Shown: piece after piece, positions 24,761-32,632 of the stretch
Position numbering within the stretch: position 1 is the first letter of the stretch
Layout of the letters: the number at the start of each line of letters is the position of its first letter
Assembly (NCBI GenBank): GCA_004294495.1
Contig: REAS01000046.1
Span: 1-36,365, forward strand
Direction of reading: 5' to 3'
Origin: Sphingobacteriales bacterium
GTDB taxonomy: Bacteria; Bacteroidota; Bacteroidia; Sphingobacteriales; Sphingobacteriaceae
Length of the DNA stretch: 36,365 nt
The notes under the pieces: model-generated
Told to the model about the DNA's origin: nothing
Seen by the model: only the letters and a program-made list of their open reading frames with translations
The model's database searches: none
Made by a program: the position numbers and the translations under genes

Positions 24761-27559
24761 GTGAAGCAAAAGAATTTTAAAATTTTATTAAGTATTGTTT
24801 TTTTACTAACCACACTAGGTTTTAATGCAATTGCCCAAACAGGCAAAATTGCTGGTAAGGTAAGTGATAAAGCAACAGGCGAAACCTTAATAGGCTTAAC
24901 AGTTGGTGTTGAGGGTACTATGAAAGGAGCATCAACCGATATTGAAGGTCGTTATAGTTTAACTTTACCAGTTGGTGTTTATAGCTTAACATTTAGATAT
25001 ATAGGTTATCAAACTAAAACCGTGACTGGTGTAACAGTTAGTGATGGAAAAGTTACTAGTTTAGATGTTATTATTCCTGAAATTTCTAGCCAAAGTTTAA
25101 AAGAAGTTGTAGTAACCGCAAGTTTTAAGCAAGAAACGGTTGGAGCATTGTATGCGCAGCAGAAGAATAGTGCAAGAGTTTCTGATGGAATTTCTGCCGA
25201 GTCTATTAGAAAATCCCCCGATAAAAATACTGGCGAAATCCTTAAGCGTGTAAGTGGAACAACCATACAAGATAATAAATTTGTAATTATCAGAGGTCTT
25301 GCAGATAGATATAATTCTGCCTCACTAGATAATGGTGTTTTGCCAAGTACCGAGCCAAACAGAAAAGCTTTTTCTTTTGATATTGTACCATCCAATATGG
25401 TTGACAATATTGTAATTAGTAAAACGGCAACTCCAGACCTGTCTGGCGATTTTGCCGGCGGATATGTACAAATTTTAACAAAAGACATACCAGATAAAAA
25501 TTTTGTAAATTTTGGTATGGGTTATGGGTATAATACTCAAACAACATTTAAAAATTTTCAAAGTAGTAAACGCAATACTTCCGATTATTTTGGCTTTGAC
25601 AACGGGGAGAGAACACTAGCTGCAAATTTTCCGACAACAAATAAAATAGTAAACAATTTACTTACTCCGCAACAAAATATCAATGCATTAAAATCTTTGC
25701 CTCAGGATTTCAATGTTTATAATTCATCTGCACCATTAAATCAGAATTATCAATTTAGTATTGGTAAAGTTAAAGAATACGAAAAAACAGGTAATAAAAT
25801 TGGAGCAATTTTAGCCTTAACCTACAGAAACTCTCAAAATACAAATTTGGGAATTGACAGAAATTATCACGTTTATAATTTTAAAGATGATCAGTATAAG
25901 TTTTCCACAAACGTAGGTGCTCTTGTTAATTTGGCCTATAATTTTAAGAAAAGTAGAATTACGCTAAAAAATATTTTTAACCGTACTTTCGATGATCAAT
26001 ACACTTACAGGTCTGGAAGTAATGTAGCATTAAACGGAGATATTAAATTTTACGCTTTCGATTTAATTCAAAAATCTCTTTTTAAAACAGCTTTAGAGGG
26101 CGAACACAAAGTTGGTGAGCAAAATTCAAAATTTAAGTGGACTTTGGGTTTTGCAAATGTAATAAACGACCAACCTGATCAACGAAAAGTTAATTATATA
26201 AGAAATGACGCTGACAAAATAACTTCACCAGATGCTTATTATGCTTCGGTTACTAACATTGGTAAAGAAAATACACGATTATCGTCTTACCTAAAAGAAA
26301 ATATATTCTCTGCCGAAATTGGCTTTACCAAACCCATTAAATTTTTTAAAAATACTGCAACTTTTAAAACTGGCTTAACTAGTACATACAGAAATAGGGA
26401 TTTTAATGTAAGATTTTTAGGTGCTCAATTAATACCCGACTTTGATCCGTCGGTGGATAATTTAATCAGAATTAGACCTTTACAAAGTATTTTTGGTTTA
26501 GATCTTATAAATCAAGGAAAATATAAGTTAAATGAAATAAATAACGATGGAGATTCTTATGATGCTAATTCAATTGTAAATGCAGCCTATGCAATGTTGG
26601 ATAACAAGATTGGGAAAAAATCGAAAATTATTTATGGAATTAGGGTAGAGCAGTTTTCATTAAAGCTAAACACCGCTAAAACACCTAACATTGTTGAACA
26701 AAATTTTACAGATATACTACCATCTGTAAATTATGTGTATAGCGTAACAGAAAAAAGCAACTTTAGAGCTGCATATTTTAGAACTTTAGCAAGACCAGAG
26801 TTTAGAGAATTAGCTCCTTTTGCCTTTTACGATTACGAAAGAGCCTCAAATGTACAAGGTAACCCAAAACTTCAAAGAGCTATTATTGATAATGCAGATT
26901 TAAGATTTGAGTTTTTCCCTTCTCCAGGTCAAATAATGTCGGTGTCTGCATTTTACAAGAAATTTAAAAATGCAATTGAGAATAGTTTATATGATGCAAA
27001 CTCAACACCAGATGTTTCATATTTTAACGCCGATAAAGCAACGGTATTTGGTTTAGAATTTGAATTTAGAAAAGATTTGTCATTTATAGGAACTAATAAA
27101 GCTTTGAAAAATACAAGTATTTATACCAACCTATCTTTAATAAAATCAAAAGTAAAAAATCCAATAAATAGTAGTTTTATTGAATCAGAACGACCAATGG
27201 CAGGTCAATCCCCGTATGTTATAAATGCTGGCGTACAACATACCGCATTAAAAAACAAACTAAATCTTAACCTTCTTTATAATAGAATTGGCAAAAGAAT
27301 TATTGTTGCGGGGGGGCAACAGTTTGAGAGCGCATATGAAGCACCTCGTAATATATTAGATTTTCAACTAGGGTTAAAAGTTTTAAAAGCTAAAGGCGAA
27401 TTTAAATTAAACGCAAATGATATTTTAAACAACTACAATGATGTTTATTTAAATTCTCGTGATAGTAAAACAAACGTTCAATCATTAACAAATAATTACA
27501 CTATCGGAAAATATAAAACAGGTATTAGTTACTCATTATCATTTAATTATAATTTTTAG
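24761..27559 (+). CDS. TonB-dependent outer membrane receptor
   Basis: A 932-aa receptor that imports a ligand across the outer membrane using TonB energy. After a signal peptide (about 1-26, ending AIAQ) comes a carboxypeptidase-regulatory-like domain (about 28-115: GKVSDKATGETLIGLTVGVEG). The plug domain follows (TGEILKRVSGTTIQDNKFVIIRGL), then the C-terminal 22-strand barrel ending in Phe. I start at GTG 24761, since the longer frame begins with TTG inside the promoter. The gene is followed by a lipoprotein gene, and both have similar heptamer arrays upstream. It is not a SusC/RagA with a SusD partner; the lipoprotein is of another type. Confidence 0.9.
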   Translation: MKQKNFKILLSIVFLLTTLGFNAIAQTGKIAGKVSDKATGETLIGLTVGVEGTMKGASTDIEGRYSLTLPVGVYSLTFRYIGYQTKTVTGVTVSDGKVTSLDVIIPEISSQSLKEVVVTASFKQETVGALYAQQKNSARVSDGISAESIRKSPDKNTGEILKRVSGTTIQDNKFVIIRGLADRYNSASLDNGVLPSTEPNRKAFSFDIVPSNMVDNIVISKTATPDLSGDFAGGYVQILTKDIPDKNFVNFGMGYGYNTQTTFKNFQSSKRNTSDYFGFDNGERTLAANFPTTNKIVNNLLTPQQNINALKSLPQDFNVYNSSAPLNQNYQFSIGKVKEYEKTGNKIGAILALTYRNSQNTNLGIDRNYHVYNFKDDQYKFSTNVGALVNLAYNFKKSRITLKNIFNRTFDDQYTYRSGSNVALNGDIKFYAFDLIQKSLFKTALEGEHKVGEQNSKFKWTLGFANVINDQPDQRKVNYIRNDADKITSPDAYYASVTNIGKENTRLSSYLKENIFSAEIGFTKPIKFFKNTATFKTGLTSTYRNRDFNVRFLGAQLIPDFDPSVDNLIRIRPLQSIFGLDLINQGKYKLNEINNDGDSYDANSIVNAAYAMLDNKIGKKSKIIYGIRVEQFSLKLNTAKTPNIVEQNFTDILPSVNYVYSVTEKSNFRAAYFRTLARPEFRELAPFAFYDYERASNVQGNPKLQRAIIDNADLRFEFFPSPGQIMSVSAFYKKFKNAIENSLYDANSTPDVSYFNADKATVFGLEFEFRKDLSFIGTNKALKNTSIYTNLSLIKSKVKNPINSSFIESERPMAGQSPYVINAGVQHTALKNKLNLNLLYNRIGKRIIVAGGQQFESAYEAPRNILDFQLGLKVLKAKGEFKLNANDILNNYNDVYLNSRDSKTNVQSLTNNYTIGKYKTGISYSLSFNYNF

Positions 27560-27631
27560 TTAACATAAATTTAATCACACTTAACATTATGATAACTTAC
27601 ATTTTACATTTTAGTAAATTACAATTAACAT
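27560..27631 (+). promoter_or_regulatory. PHO-box-like heptamer array upstream of lipoprotein gene
   Basis: Starting directly after the receptor stop codon, TTAACAT-like heptamers occur at 27560 and 27571 and then, at exact 11-bp steps, at 27581 (TTAACAT), 27592 (ATAACTT), 27603 (TTTACAT), 27614 (GTAAATT) and 27625 (TTAACAT). TTTG follows at 27633-27636. No clean -7 box is visible before the ATG at 27669. Confidence 0.55.
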
Positions 27632-27668
27632 CTTTGAATAAATTAATTAACAATAATATAATAACAAA

Positions 27669-29120
27669 ATGAAAAAACAAGCGATTATTTTAGCAATGGC
27701 GGCACTAGTTTTTAGTGCAACATCGTGTAAAAAAAGTAAAGTAGATGAACCACAGGTTGTAATACCTAGTTCTACAATTGAGGTAACAGCTGATATCACC
27801 ACTAACACAGCTTGGTCTGCAGATAAGATTTACCTTTTAAAAGGCATTATTAATGTAAACAGCGATGCCACATTAACAATACCGGCAGGTACTTTAATTA
27901 AAGGAGATAAAGCATCAAAATCTTGTTTGGTTATAAATAGAGGTGGTAAAATTGATGCCCAAGGTACAATTGATAAACCTATCGTATTTACTTCTAATCA
28001 ACCAGTTGGTGCTCGTTCTTCTGGCGATTGGGGTGGCGTAATTTTGTTAGGTAAAGCGCCTAATAATCAAGCTTTAAACCAAAGTATCGAAGGTATTCCA
28101 ACTGATGCTTCAGGTAAAGCGTCGTACGGTGGTACTGATGCAGCTGATAATTCAGGTACTATGAAATATGTACGTATTGAGTTTGCGGGTGTGCCACTAT
28201 CCCCAGATAATGAAATAAATGGTTTAACTTTTGGGTCTGTGGGCTCAGGTACAACTATTGATTATATTCAGGTAAACCGTTCAGGCGACGATTCATTCGA
28301 GTGGTTTGGTGGTACAGTAAACTGTAAGCACTTAATAGCTGTAGCTGGTTTAGATGATGATTTTGATACTGATTTTGGTTACTCTGGTAAAATACAGTTT
28401 GCTTTAGGTGTTCGTTATCCTAACATTGCCGATGTTTCTGGCTCAAATGGCTTTGAGTCTGATAACGATGCTTCAGGTTCTGTTAAATTACCAAACACAG
28501 GCGCAATTTTCTCTAATATTACACTTGTAGGACCAATATTTAGTTTAACAACTGCACAGGTGCCTAATAGCATAAATGCAAATTATCAACATGCATCACT
28601 TATTAGAAGAAACTCTTCATTAAGTGTATTTAACTCAGTGTTAACGGGCTTTCCTGAAGGTGTAAGTTTTGATGATTCTAAAGTTGAAGTTGCAAAAGCA
28701 ACATCCAATAATCTAGTTACAGGCCGCAGTGCTTTTGAAAACAATATTATTTATGGTTGTAATACTAAATCAAATGAGGTTAAAGGTTCTAATAAGCTTG
28801 ATTTTGAAGTTACATTAAGAGCTAACAATACTTTTGATGCAACAAAACTAGCTAGTGATATATATACAGATGCTTACAAATATCCTGCTGATATAGTATC
28901 TCTTACTTCAGGTAAAATAGGTGTGCCTGATTTTACTCTTAAAGCAGCTTCTGCAGCTTCATCAGGTTCAATGTTTACTAATGCCAAAATAGCTTCAGAT
29001 ACTTTCTTCGAAAAAGTTGATTATCGTGGTGCGTTTGGTACTACAAATTGGGCTGCTGGTTGGGCAAATTTCGATCCCCAAACTATGCCTTATGATGCGC
29101 CGGGTAAAGTTAATAAATAA
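27669..29120 (+). CDS. Surface lipoprotein, probable beta-helix, partner of TonB receptor
   Basis: A 483-aa lipoprotein. The lipobox SATSC places the lipidated Cys at about residue 20, followed by KKSK. The body has repeated short beta segments such as LTIPAGTLIKGD and VINRGGKIDAQGTIDKPIVFTS, and a DWGGVILLG block, a pattern of right-handed beta-helix proteins. GDDSFEWFGGTVNCKHLIAVAGLDDDFDTDFG has many acidic residues that may bind a metal or ligand. It directly follows a TonB-dependent receptor and shares its type of regulatory array, so the two probably act together in surface capture and uptake. If the arrays are PHO boxes, the ligand would be a phosphate compound (inference). Confidence 0.78.
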   Translation: MKKQAIILAMAALVFSATSCKKSKVDEPQVVIPSSTIEVTADITTNTAWSADKIYLLKGIINVNSDATLTIPAGTLIKGDKASKSCLVINRGGKIDAQGTIDKPIVFTSNQPVGARSSGDWGGVILLGKAPNNQALNQSIEGIPTDASGKASYGGTDAADNSGTMKYVRIEFAGVPLSPDNEINGLTFGSVGSGTTIDYIQVNRSGDDSFEWFGGTVNCKHLIAVAGLDDDFDTDFGYSGKIQFALGVRYPNIADVSGSNGFESDNDASGSVKLPNTGAIFSNITLVGPIFSLTTAQVPNSINANYQHASLIRRNSSLSVFNSVLTGFPEGVSFDDSKVEVAKATSNNLVTGRSAFENNIIYGCNTKSNEVKGSNKLDFEVTLRANNTFDATKLASDIYTDAYKYPADIVSLTSGKIGVPDFTLKAASAASSGSMFTNAKIASDTFFEKVDYRGAFGTTNWAAGWANFDPQTMPYDAPGKVNK

Positions 29121-29142
29121 TAGTTTACTTAATTATTGATGC

Positions 29143-29187
29143 AAAAAACCCCGAACCCTTATAATAAAGGGTGCGGGGTTTTTTTTT
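29143..29187. terminator. Bidirectional terminator between lipoprotein gene and miaA
   Basis: ACCCCG and ACCCTT arms pair with AAGGGT and CGGGGT with one A/G mismatch, flanked by an A-run on the left and nine T on the right. It serves the two convergent genes. Confidence 0.9.
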
Positions 29188-29190
29188 AAA

Positions 29191-30102
29191 TTAAAACTTT
29201 ACCATATCACCCTTAATCATCCCCAACACCTCACCCACCTCCTCAGGCTCAAACCATTTAACCTCCTCATCTCGCCTAAACCACGTTAACTGCCTTTTGG
29301 CAAATCGGCGGGTGTTTTGTTTAATAGCTGCTACGGCGTTTTCTAAGGTTGTTTTATCATCTAAATATTCAAAAAGTTCATGATAGCCAACTGTATTTAG
29401 GGCATTTAAGTGTTGGTATGGTTTGGCTAAAGTTACTTCAGCTAATAAACCGTTAAACATCATATCGTCTACACGTTGGTTAATTTTATTGTAGAGTAAC
29501 TCTCGGGAAGTGTTTAAACCAATTTTAATTACATTAAAATCTCTTTTATTTTTTTTGTTGGTTTGGTACGATGAAAAAGTGTTACCAGTGCCACGTATAA
29601 CTTCTAAAGCTCTAATAATACGTTGTGGGTTTTGTGTATCTATTTGGCTATAATAAACAGGGTCGGCTTTTGATAGTTGGTTTTGTAGTTCAATAATACC
29701 AAAATCTTGTAACTCTTGGTTTAGTTGAGCTCTAATATCGGGGTTTACGGTGGGTAGTTCATCAAAACCTTCTAAAACAGCTTTTACATATAAGCCCGAG
29801 CCACCAACCAAAACAACAGTCTGGTGGGTTTTAAAAAGCGTGTCAATAACTTTTAAGGCTTCTTTTTCAAACGAGCCTACACTCACCACATCGGTTACCG
29901 AATGTGAATTGATGAAATGATGTTTTACGCTAGCTAATTCTAGTTGGCTAGGTTTTGCGGTGCCAATGCTTATTTCTTTGTAAAACTGCCGAGAATCGGC
30001 TGATATAATTTCTGTACCAAAATGTTGCGCTACCCTAATTCCTAATGCTGTTTTACCAATGGCTGTTGGGCCAACTATGCAAATTAGGGTTTTGGATTTC
30101 AT
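29191..30102 (-). CDS. miaA: tRNA dimethylallyltransferase
   Basis: A 303-aa enzyme that adds a dimethylallyl group to A37 of tRNAs reading UNN codons. The P-loop GPTAIGKT (11-18) is followed by the motif ISADSRQFYKEISIGTAKPS and DPVYYSQIDTQNPQRIIRALEV. The C-terminal QNTRRFAKRQLTWFRRD is characteristic. Length is normal. It converges on the lipoprotein gene with a shared terminator. The stretch upstream of it (30103-30300) shows no gene. Confidence 0.96.
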   Translation of the reverse strand: MKSKTLICIVGPTAIGKTALGIRVAQHFGTEIISADSRQFYKEISIGTAKPSQLELASVKHHFINSHSVTDVVSVGSFEKEALKVIDTLFKTHQTVVLVGGSGLYVKAVLEGFDELPTVNPDIRAQLNQELQDFGIIELQNQLSKADPVYYSQIDTQNPQRIIRALEVIRGTGNTFSSYQTNKKNKRDFNVIKIGLNTSRELLYNKINQRVDDMMFNGLLAEVTLAKPYQHLNALNTVGYHELFEYLDDKTTLENAVAAIKQNTRRFAKRQLTWFRRDEEVKWFEPEEVGEVLGMIKGDMVKF

Positions 30103-30300
30103 TGGGTTTGAATAAATATTATTAGGTATTTTAAGGGGCTATTTTATTGGGTATAAACGTCCCTTTTGCTTTTTAATTTTAGTTTCCCTGAAAGCATTAT
30201 TTAGCTATTTTCAACAGAGGTGTAAATTGTAAAGCCGACATAAAAGTGGTTTAAAGTTCAAATCTACTTTGGGCATTGTTTTTTGTAAAGCAATGTACAG

Positions 30301-30474
30301 CTATACAAGTTGTTCACTCCCTTTTCTAATTGGGTGCTTTGGTTTGGCTATAGGTTTGCTGTTTTTTAGCTTGTAATTCTTTATGTGGTTACTTATAGCA
30401 ATTTCTTCGGCAATTGTTAAAGGTCTACTTTCAATGATAAAATCTACACCTTTTGGTTCTTTAATGTGGCCCAT
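30301..30474 (-). CDS. 57-aa small protein in toxin-antitoxin-like run
   Basis: A short ORF starts MGHIKEPKGVDFIIESRPLT and ends in a basic tail rich in Lys and Pro. Its ATG lies 2 nt after the stop of the GNAT-like gene, a sign of translational coupling. The size, charge and position suit an antitoxin or nucleic-acid-binding partner, but no family is recognised with confidence. It is the last gene of a compact minus-strand run. Confidence 0.65.
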   Translation of the reverse strand: MGHIKEPKGVDFIIESRPLTIAEEIAISNHIKNYKLKNSKPIAKPKHPIRKGSEQLV

Positions 30475-30476
30475 AA

Positions 30477-31007
30477 TTATGCGTTTTTAAAATACTTTTC
30501 TACTAAAGTTAATGAAGCTTTTGTTTCTAATATCATTAAATTATTTCCAAAATGATAAGCTCCTAAAGTTTTCTGATAATGTTCTATTAATTTTGTTTTA
30601 GCGGTAAAAGATAAAAATCCGTTAAACCCGCGTTGAAAAGAAACTTTGCAAGCAAATGCAATTAAATTACCTGCAACACCTTCGTATATTTTGTTTCGCC
30701 CGAGATTGAAAGGTGCACTTTCAATTAAGTTCATATAAATGTGATCAGATTTAATGGTAAAACTAATTAACCCCTGAATGATGTTAATATTGTTTATGAT
30801 TGTTAATTTATAAACTTCTTTGTTGTTGTTTGCAAGTTCTTGTTTCCAATTAAATTGCCAACCAAATTTCTTAGTTGATTGTTTACAATCTTTTGTTGTA
30901 AAAGCCGAAACCTCTGTTTGAAAACTATCTCCCGATATGGTATTTTCTATTGAGTTAGTTAACTTGTCAATAATGAAATCTAACTCATTATTTTTTTCTT
31001 TTTTCAT
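30477..31007 (-). CDS. GNAT-like protein in toxin-antitoxin-like run
   Basis: A 176-aa protein. Its C-terminal half has GVAGNLIAFACKVSFQRGF, then FLSFTAKTKLIEHYQKTLGA, which fits the acetyl-CoA-binding loop and the later beta-alpha region of GNAT acetyltransferases. The N-terminal 60 residues are not recognisable and the catalytic residues cannot be assigned. Some GNATs in type II toxin-antitoxin pairs acetylate aminoacyl-tRNA; that role is only suggested here by the neighbours HigBA and the 57-aa protein. The first 20 nt overlap the end of the 33-aa ORF. Confidence 0.6.
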   Translation of the reverse strand: MKKEKNNELDFIIDKLTNSIENTISGDSFQTEVSAFTTKDCKQSTKKFGWQFNWKQELANNNKEVYKLTIINNINIIQGLISFTIKSDHIYMNLIESAPFNLGRNKIYEGVAGNLIAFACKVSFQRGFNGFLSFTAKTKLIEHYQKTLGAYHFGNNLMILETKASLTLVEKYFKNA

Positions 31008-31089
31008 TAATCAGATTTATAAATTTCATTACTTCATTGTAAGCTTCCATTCGTCCGGCTTTAACAAAATTATAATATATCTGTTGCAT
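30988..31089 (-). CDS. 33-aa ORF between HigA-like and GNAT-like genes
   Basis: The peptide starts MQQIYYNFVKAGRMEAYNEV and ends NEKRKK. It begins 7 nt after the HigA stop and overlaps the GNAT-like start by 20 nt in another frame. It may be a real micro-protein or a coupling leader for the GNAT-like gene. Support is position only. Confidence 0.4.
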   Translation of the reverse strand: MQQIYYNFVKAGRMEAYNEVMKFINLINEKRKK

Positions 31090-31096
31090 TTATAAT

Positions 31097-31417
31097 CTAA
31101 AAAGCTAATTTTTTATTTGATAATTCTACATTGAAATTAACTTTTGCACCTAAAGCATCAAATACTTTTAAAATTGTTTCAAATCTTGCATTTTTAACAC
31201 TATTTTCAATTTTAGAAATTTGAGCTTTTTGTACCCCAACCAATTCGCCCAATTGTTCTTGCGTTAAATTCCGTTCTTGTCTTACTTGTTTAATTGTATT
31301 TCCAAGTAAGTCAATTCTTAATTCGTTTTCAAATTTATCCCTTTTACCCGTCCCAATTTTTCCAATGTGTTTATCAATCATTGTGTCAATTGAAACTGTT
31401 TTATATTTTTTAGTCAT
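31097..31417 (-). CDS. higA: HigA-like XRE-family antitoxin
   Basis: A 106-aa protein with an N-terminal extension and a helix-turn-helix of the Cro/C1 (XRE) type at about 41-95: IKQVRQERNLTQEQLGELVG, then VQKAQISKIENS. It starts 4 nt after the RelE-type toxin gene, in the toxin-first order typical of HigBA. It should bind and neutralise the toxin and repress the operon, perhaps at the inverted repeat at 31802-31817. Confidence 0.85.
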   Translation of the reverse strand: MTKKYKTVSIDTMIDKHIGKIGTGKRDKFENELRIDLLGNTIKQVRQERNLTQEQLGELVGVQKAQISKIENSVKNARFETILKVFDALGAKVNFNVELSNKKLAF

Positions 31418-31421
31418 TTTC

Positions 31422-31766
31422 TTACTTTTTAAGTTTGTGTTTTAAATATCCTATTCTAATACTTTCTGCTTTTTTAATTTCTTTTGCAGGTGTTTTTTGA
31501 GTTTTTTTCAAAATTCCGTGAGTTGCAATAACCAAAGTTTCTTCTCCGTTTTTCCTGTCCCAAAAAGAAAATAAGCGATAGGCTATTCCATTATATAAAG
31601 TTCTAAATTCCCAAATATTGTCATTAAGTTTTTTGAATAGTTCTTTTTCATTGGTTGTTTGAGCTTTTTTAAGATTGTAGTATATTTTTTCTCTTACTTT
31701 GTCGTCAAGATTTTCTAAAAACTCAATTGCGTCTGGCAATAAATCTATCTCAAAATTCAGTTTCAT
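31422..31766 (-). CDS. higB: HigB-like RelE/ParE-superfamily toxin
   Basis: A 114-aa protein of the RelE/HigB (phage Gp49-like) group. LPDAIEFLENLDDKVREKI, then DNIWEFRTLYNGIAYRLFSFWD and LVIATHGILKKTQKTPAKEI are typical of the family. Such toxins are ribosome-dependent mRNA interferases. The likely active-site region is the Arg/Tyr-rich central beta strands and the Lys-rich C-terminus. The antitoxin gene follows after 4 nt. It heads the five-ORF minus-strand run. Confidence 0.85.
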   Translation of the reverse strand: MKLNFEIDLLPDAIEFLENLDDKVREKIYYNLKKAQTTNEKELFKKLNDNIWEFRTLYNGIAYRLFSFWDRKNGEETLVIATHGILKKTQKTPAKEIKKAESIRIGYLKHKLKK

Positions 31767-31801
31767 TCAAGCTATGCTATTTATCTTGTTAAAGATGTAT
31801 A

Positions 31802-31817
31802 TTTCCCAATTAGGAAA
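31802..31817. promoter_or_regulatory. Possible HigA operator
   Basis: TTTCC-CAATTA-GGAAA is an inverted repeat with 5-bp arms, 36 bp upstream of the toxin start. XRE antitoxins bind such palindromes to autoregulate. Assignment is by position only. Confidence 0.4.
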
Positions 31818-31970
31818 CAACTATTAACATCATTTTATTCAAATTTATGTTTTAGAAACTTTCTTTTAAAGTTACTTCGAACTTAAAAACATATTCGAAA
31901 TTAATATATCTCTAATCTCTATTAAATTTTAAAGTATTGTGTATGTAGATTTTAAATATTACAGCCACTT

Positions 31971-32591
31971 CTACACTTCTTTATAATCATCTTCGTCAAA
32001 ACCCTCATTATCAGCAAACTCATCTCCAAATTCGTTTTCCTCCGATTCTTCGTCTTCTGGTTGACCTTCAACGCCTTTAAGCTCGCTTAGTTCATCATCA
32101 TCGGCAATAGTGGCATCATCATCATCAAATAAATCTGATACGTCATCTTCAATACCAACGTCCTCAGGATCTAAAAAAACAGGGGTTATTCTTGGTGCTT
32201 CACCTACCGATTTAAATAAACTAGGAAAAACAGCATTTGGGTTATTCTCTAAAATTTTAATTAGTTGAACATGAAACTCAAACGGTTTTTCGAAATTATA
32301 GATGTAGTAAAATTTTTGGTGAGGGTCGTCTATAAAACGGCTAAGCTTAGCATCCTCCATAAGGGTGATTTTATCTAAACTTTTTTTATCGGAAGGTAAA
32401 TAGGCAATTTCCTCGTTTTTAATCCATTGGTCGTTACTTACATAAAACGATGATGGTTTTTCGGGAGTATAACCCGTAGCTTGGTGAATTGCAAAATGCA
32501 AATCTTTAAAAGTTTGTACTGATTTTATATCAATTTCCCTAATCACTTCGTCGTAATCTTCAAACGAAACTCTAAATCTATAAACTGCCAT
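31971..32591 (-). CDS. Plasmid pRiA4b ORF-3-like protein with acidic tail
   Basis: A 206-aa protein. Residues about 1-130 match the pRiA4b ORF-3-like family (also labelled IS1096 passenger TnpR-like): MAVYRFRVSFEDYDEVIREI, TFKDLHFAIHQATGY, FYYIYNFEKPFEF. The C-terminal 60 residues are extremely acidic (runs of Asp and Glu), which is unusual for DNA-binding proteins and suggests a binding or masking tail. Function of the family is not known. It starts 41 nt after the CCA-adding-type gene and is probably co-transcribed with it. Confidence 0.75.
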   Translation of the reverse strand: MAVYRFRVSFEDYDEVIREIDIKSVQTFKDLHFAIHQATGYTPEKPSSFYVSNDQWIKNEEIAYLPSDKKSLDKITLMEDAKLSRFIDDPHQKFYYIYNFEKPFEFHVQLIKILENNPNAVFPSLFKSVGEAPRITPVFLDPEDVGIEDDVSDLFDDDDATIADDDELSELKGVEGQPEDEESEENEFGDEFADNEGFDEDDYKEV

Positions 32592-32632
32592 TGTGCAAAA
32601 ATATTTATTATTTACAAAAACTAAAACCTTTT

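Noticed and set aside
25009-25488. 159-aa minus-strand ORF inside the TonB receptor
   Set aside because: Lies fully opposite a conserved plug domain; no sign of coding constraint of its own.
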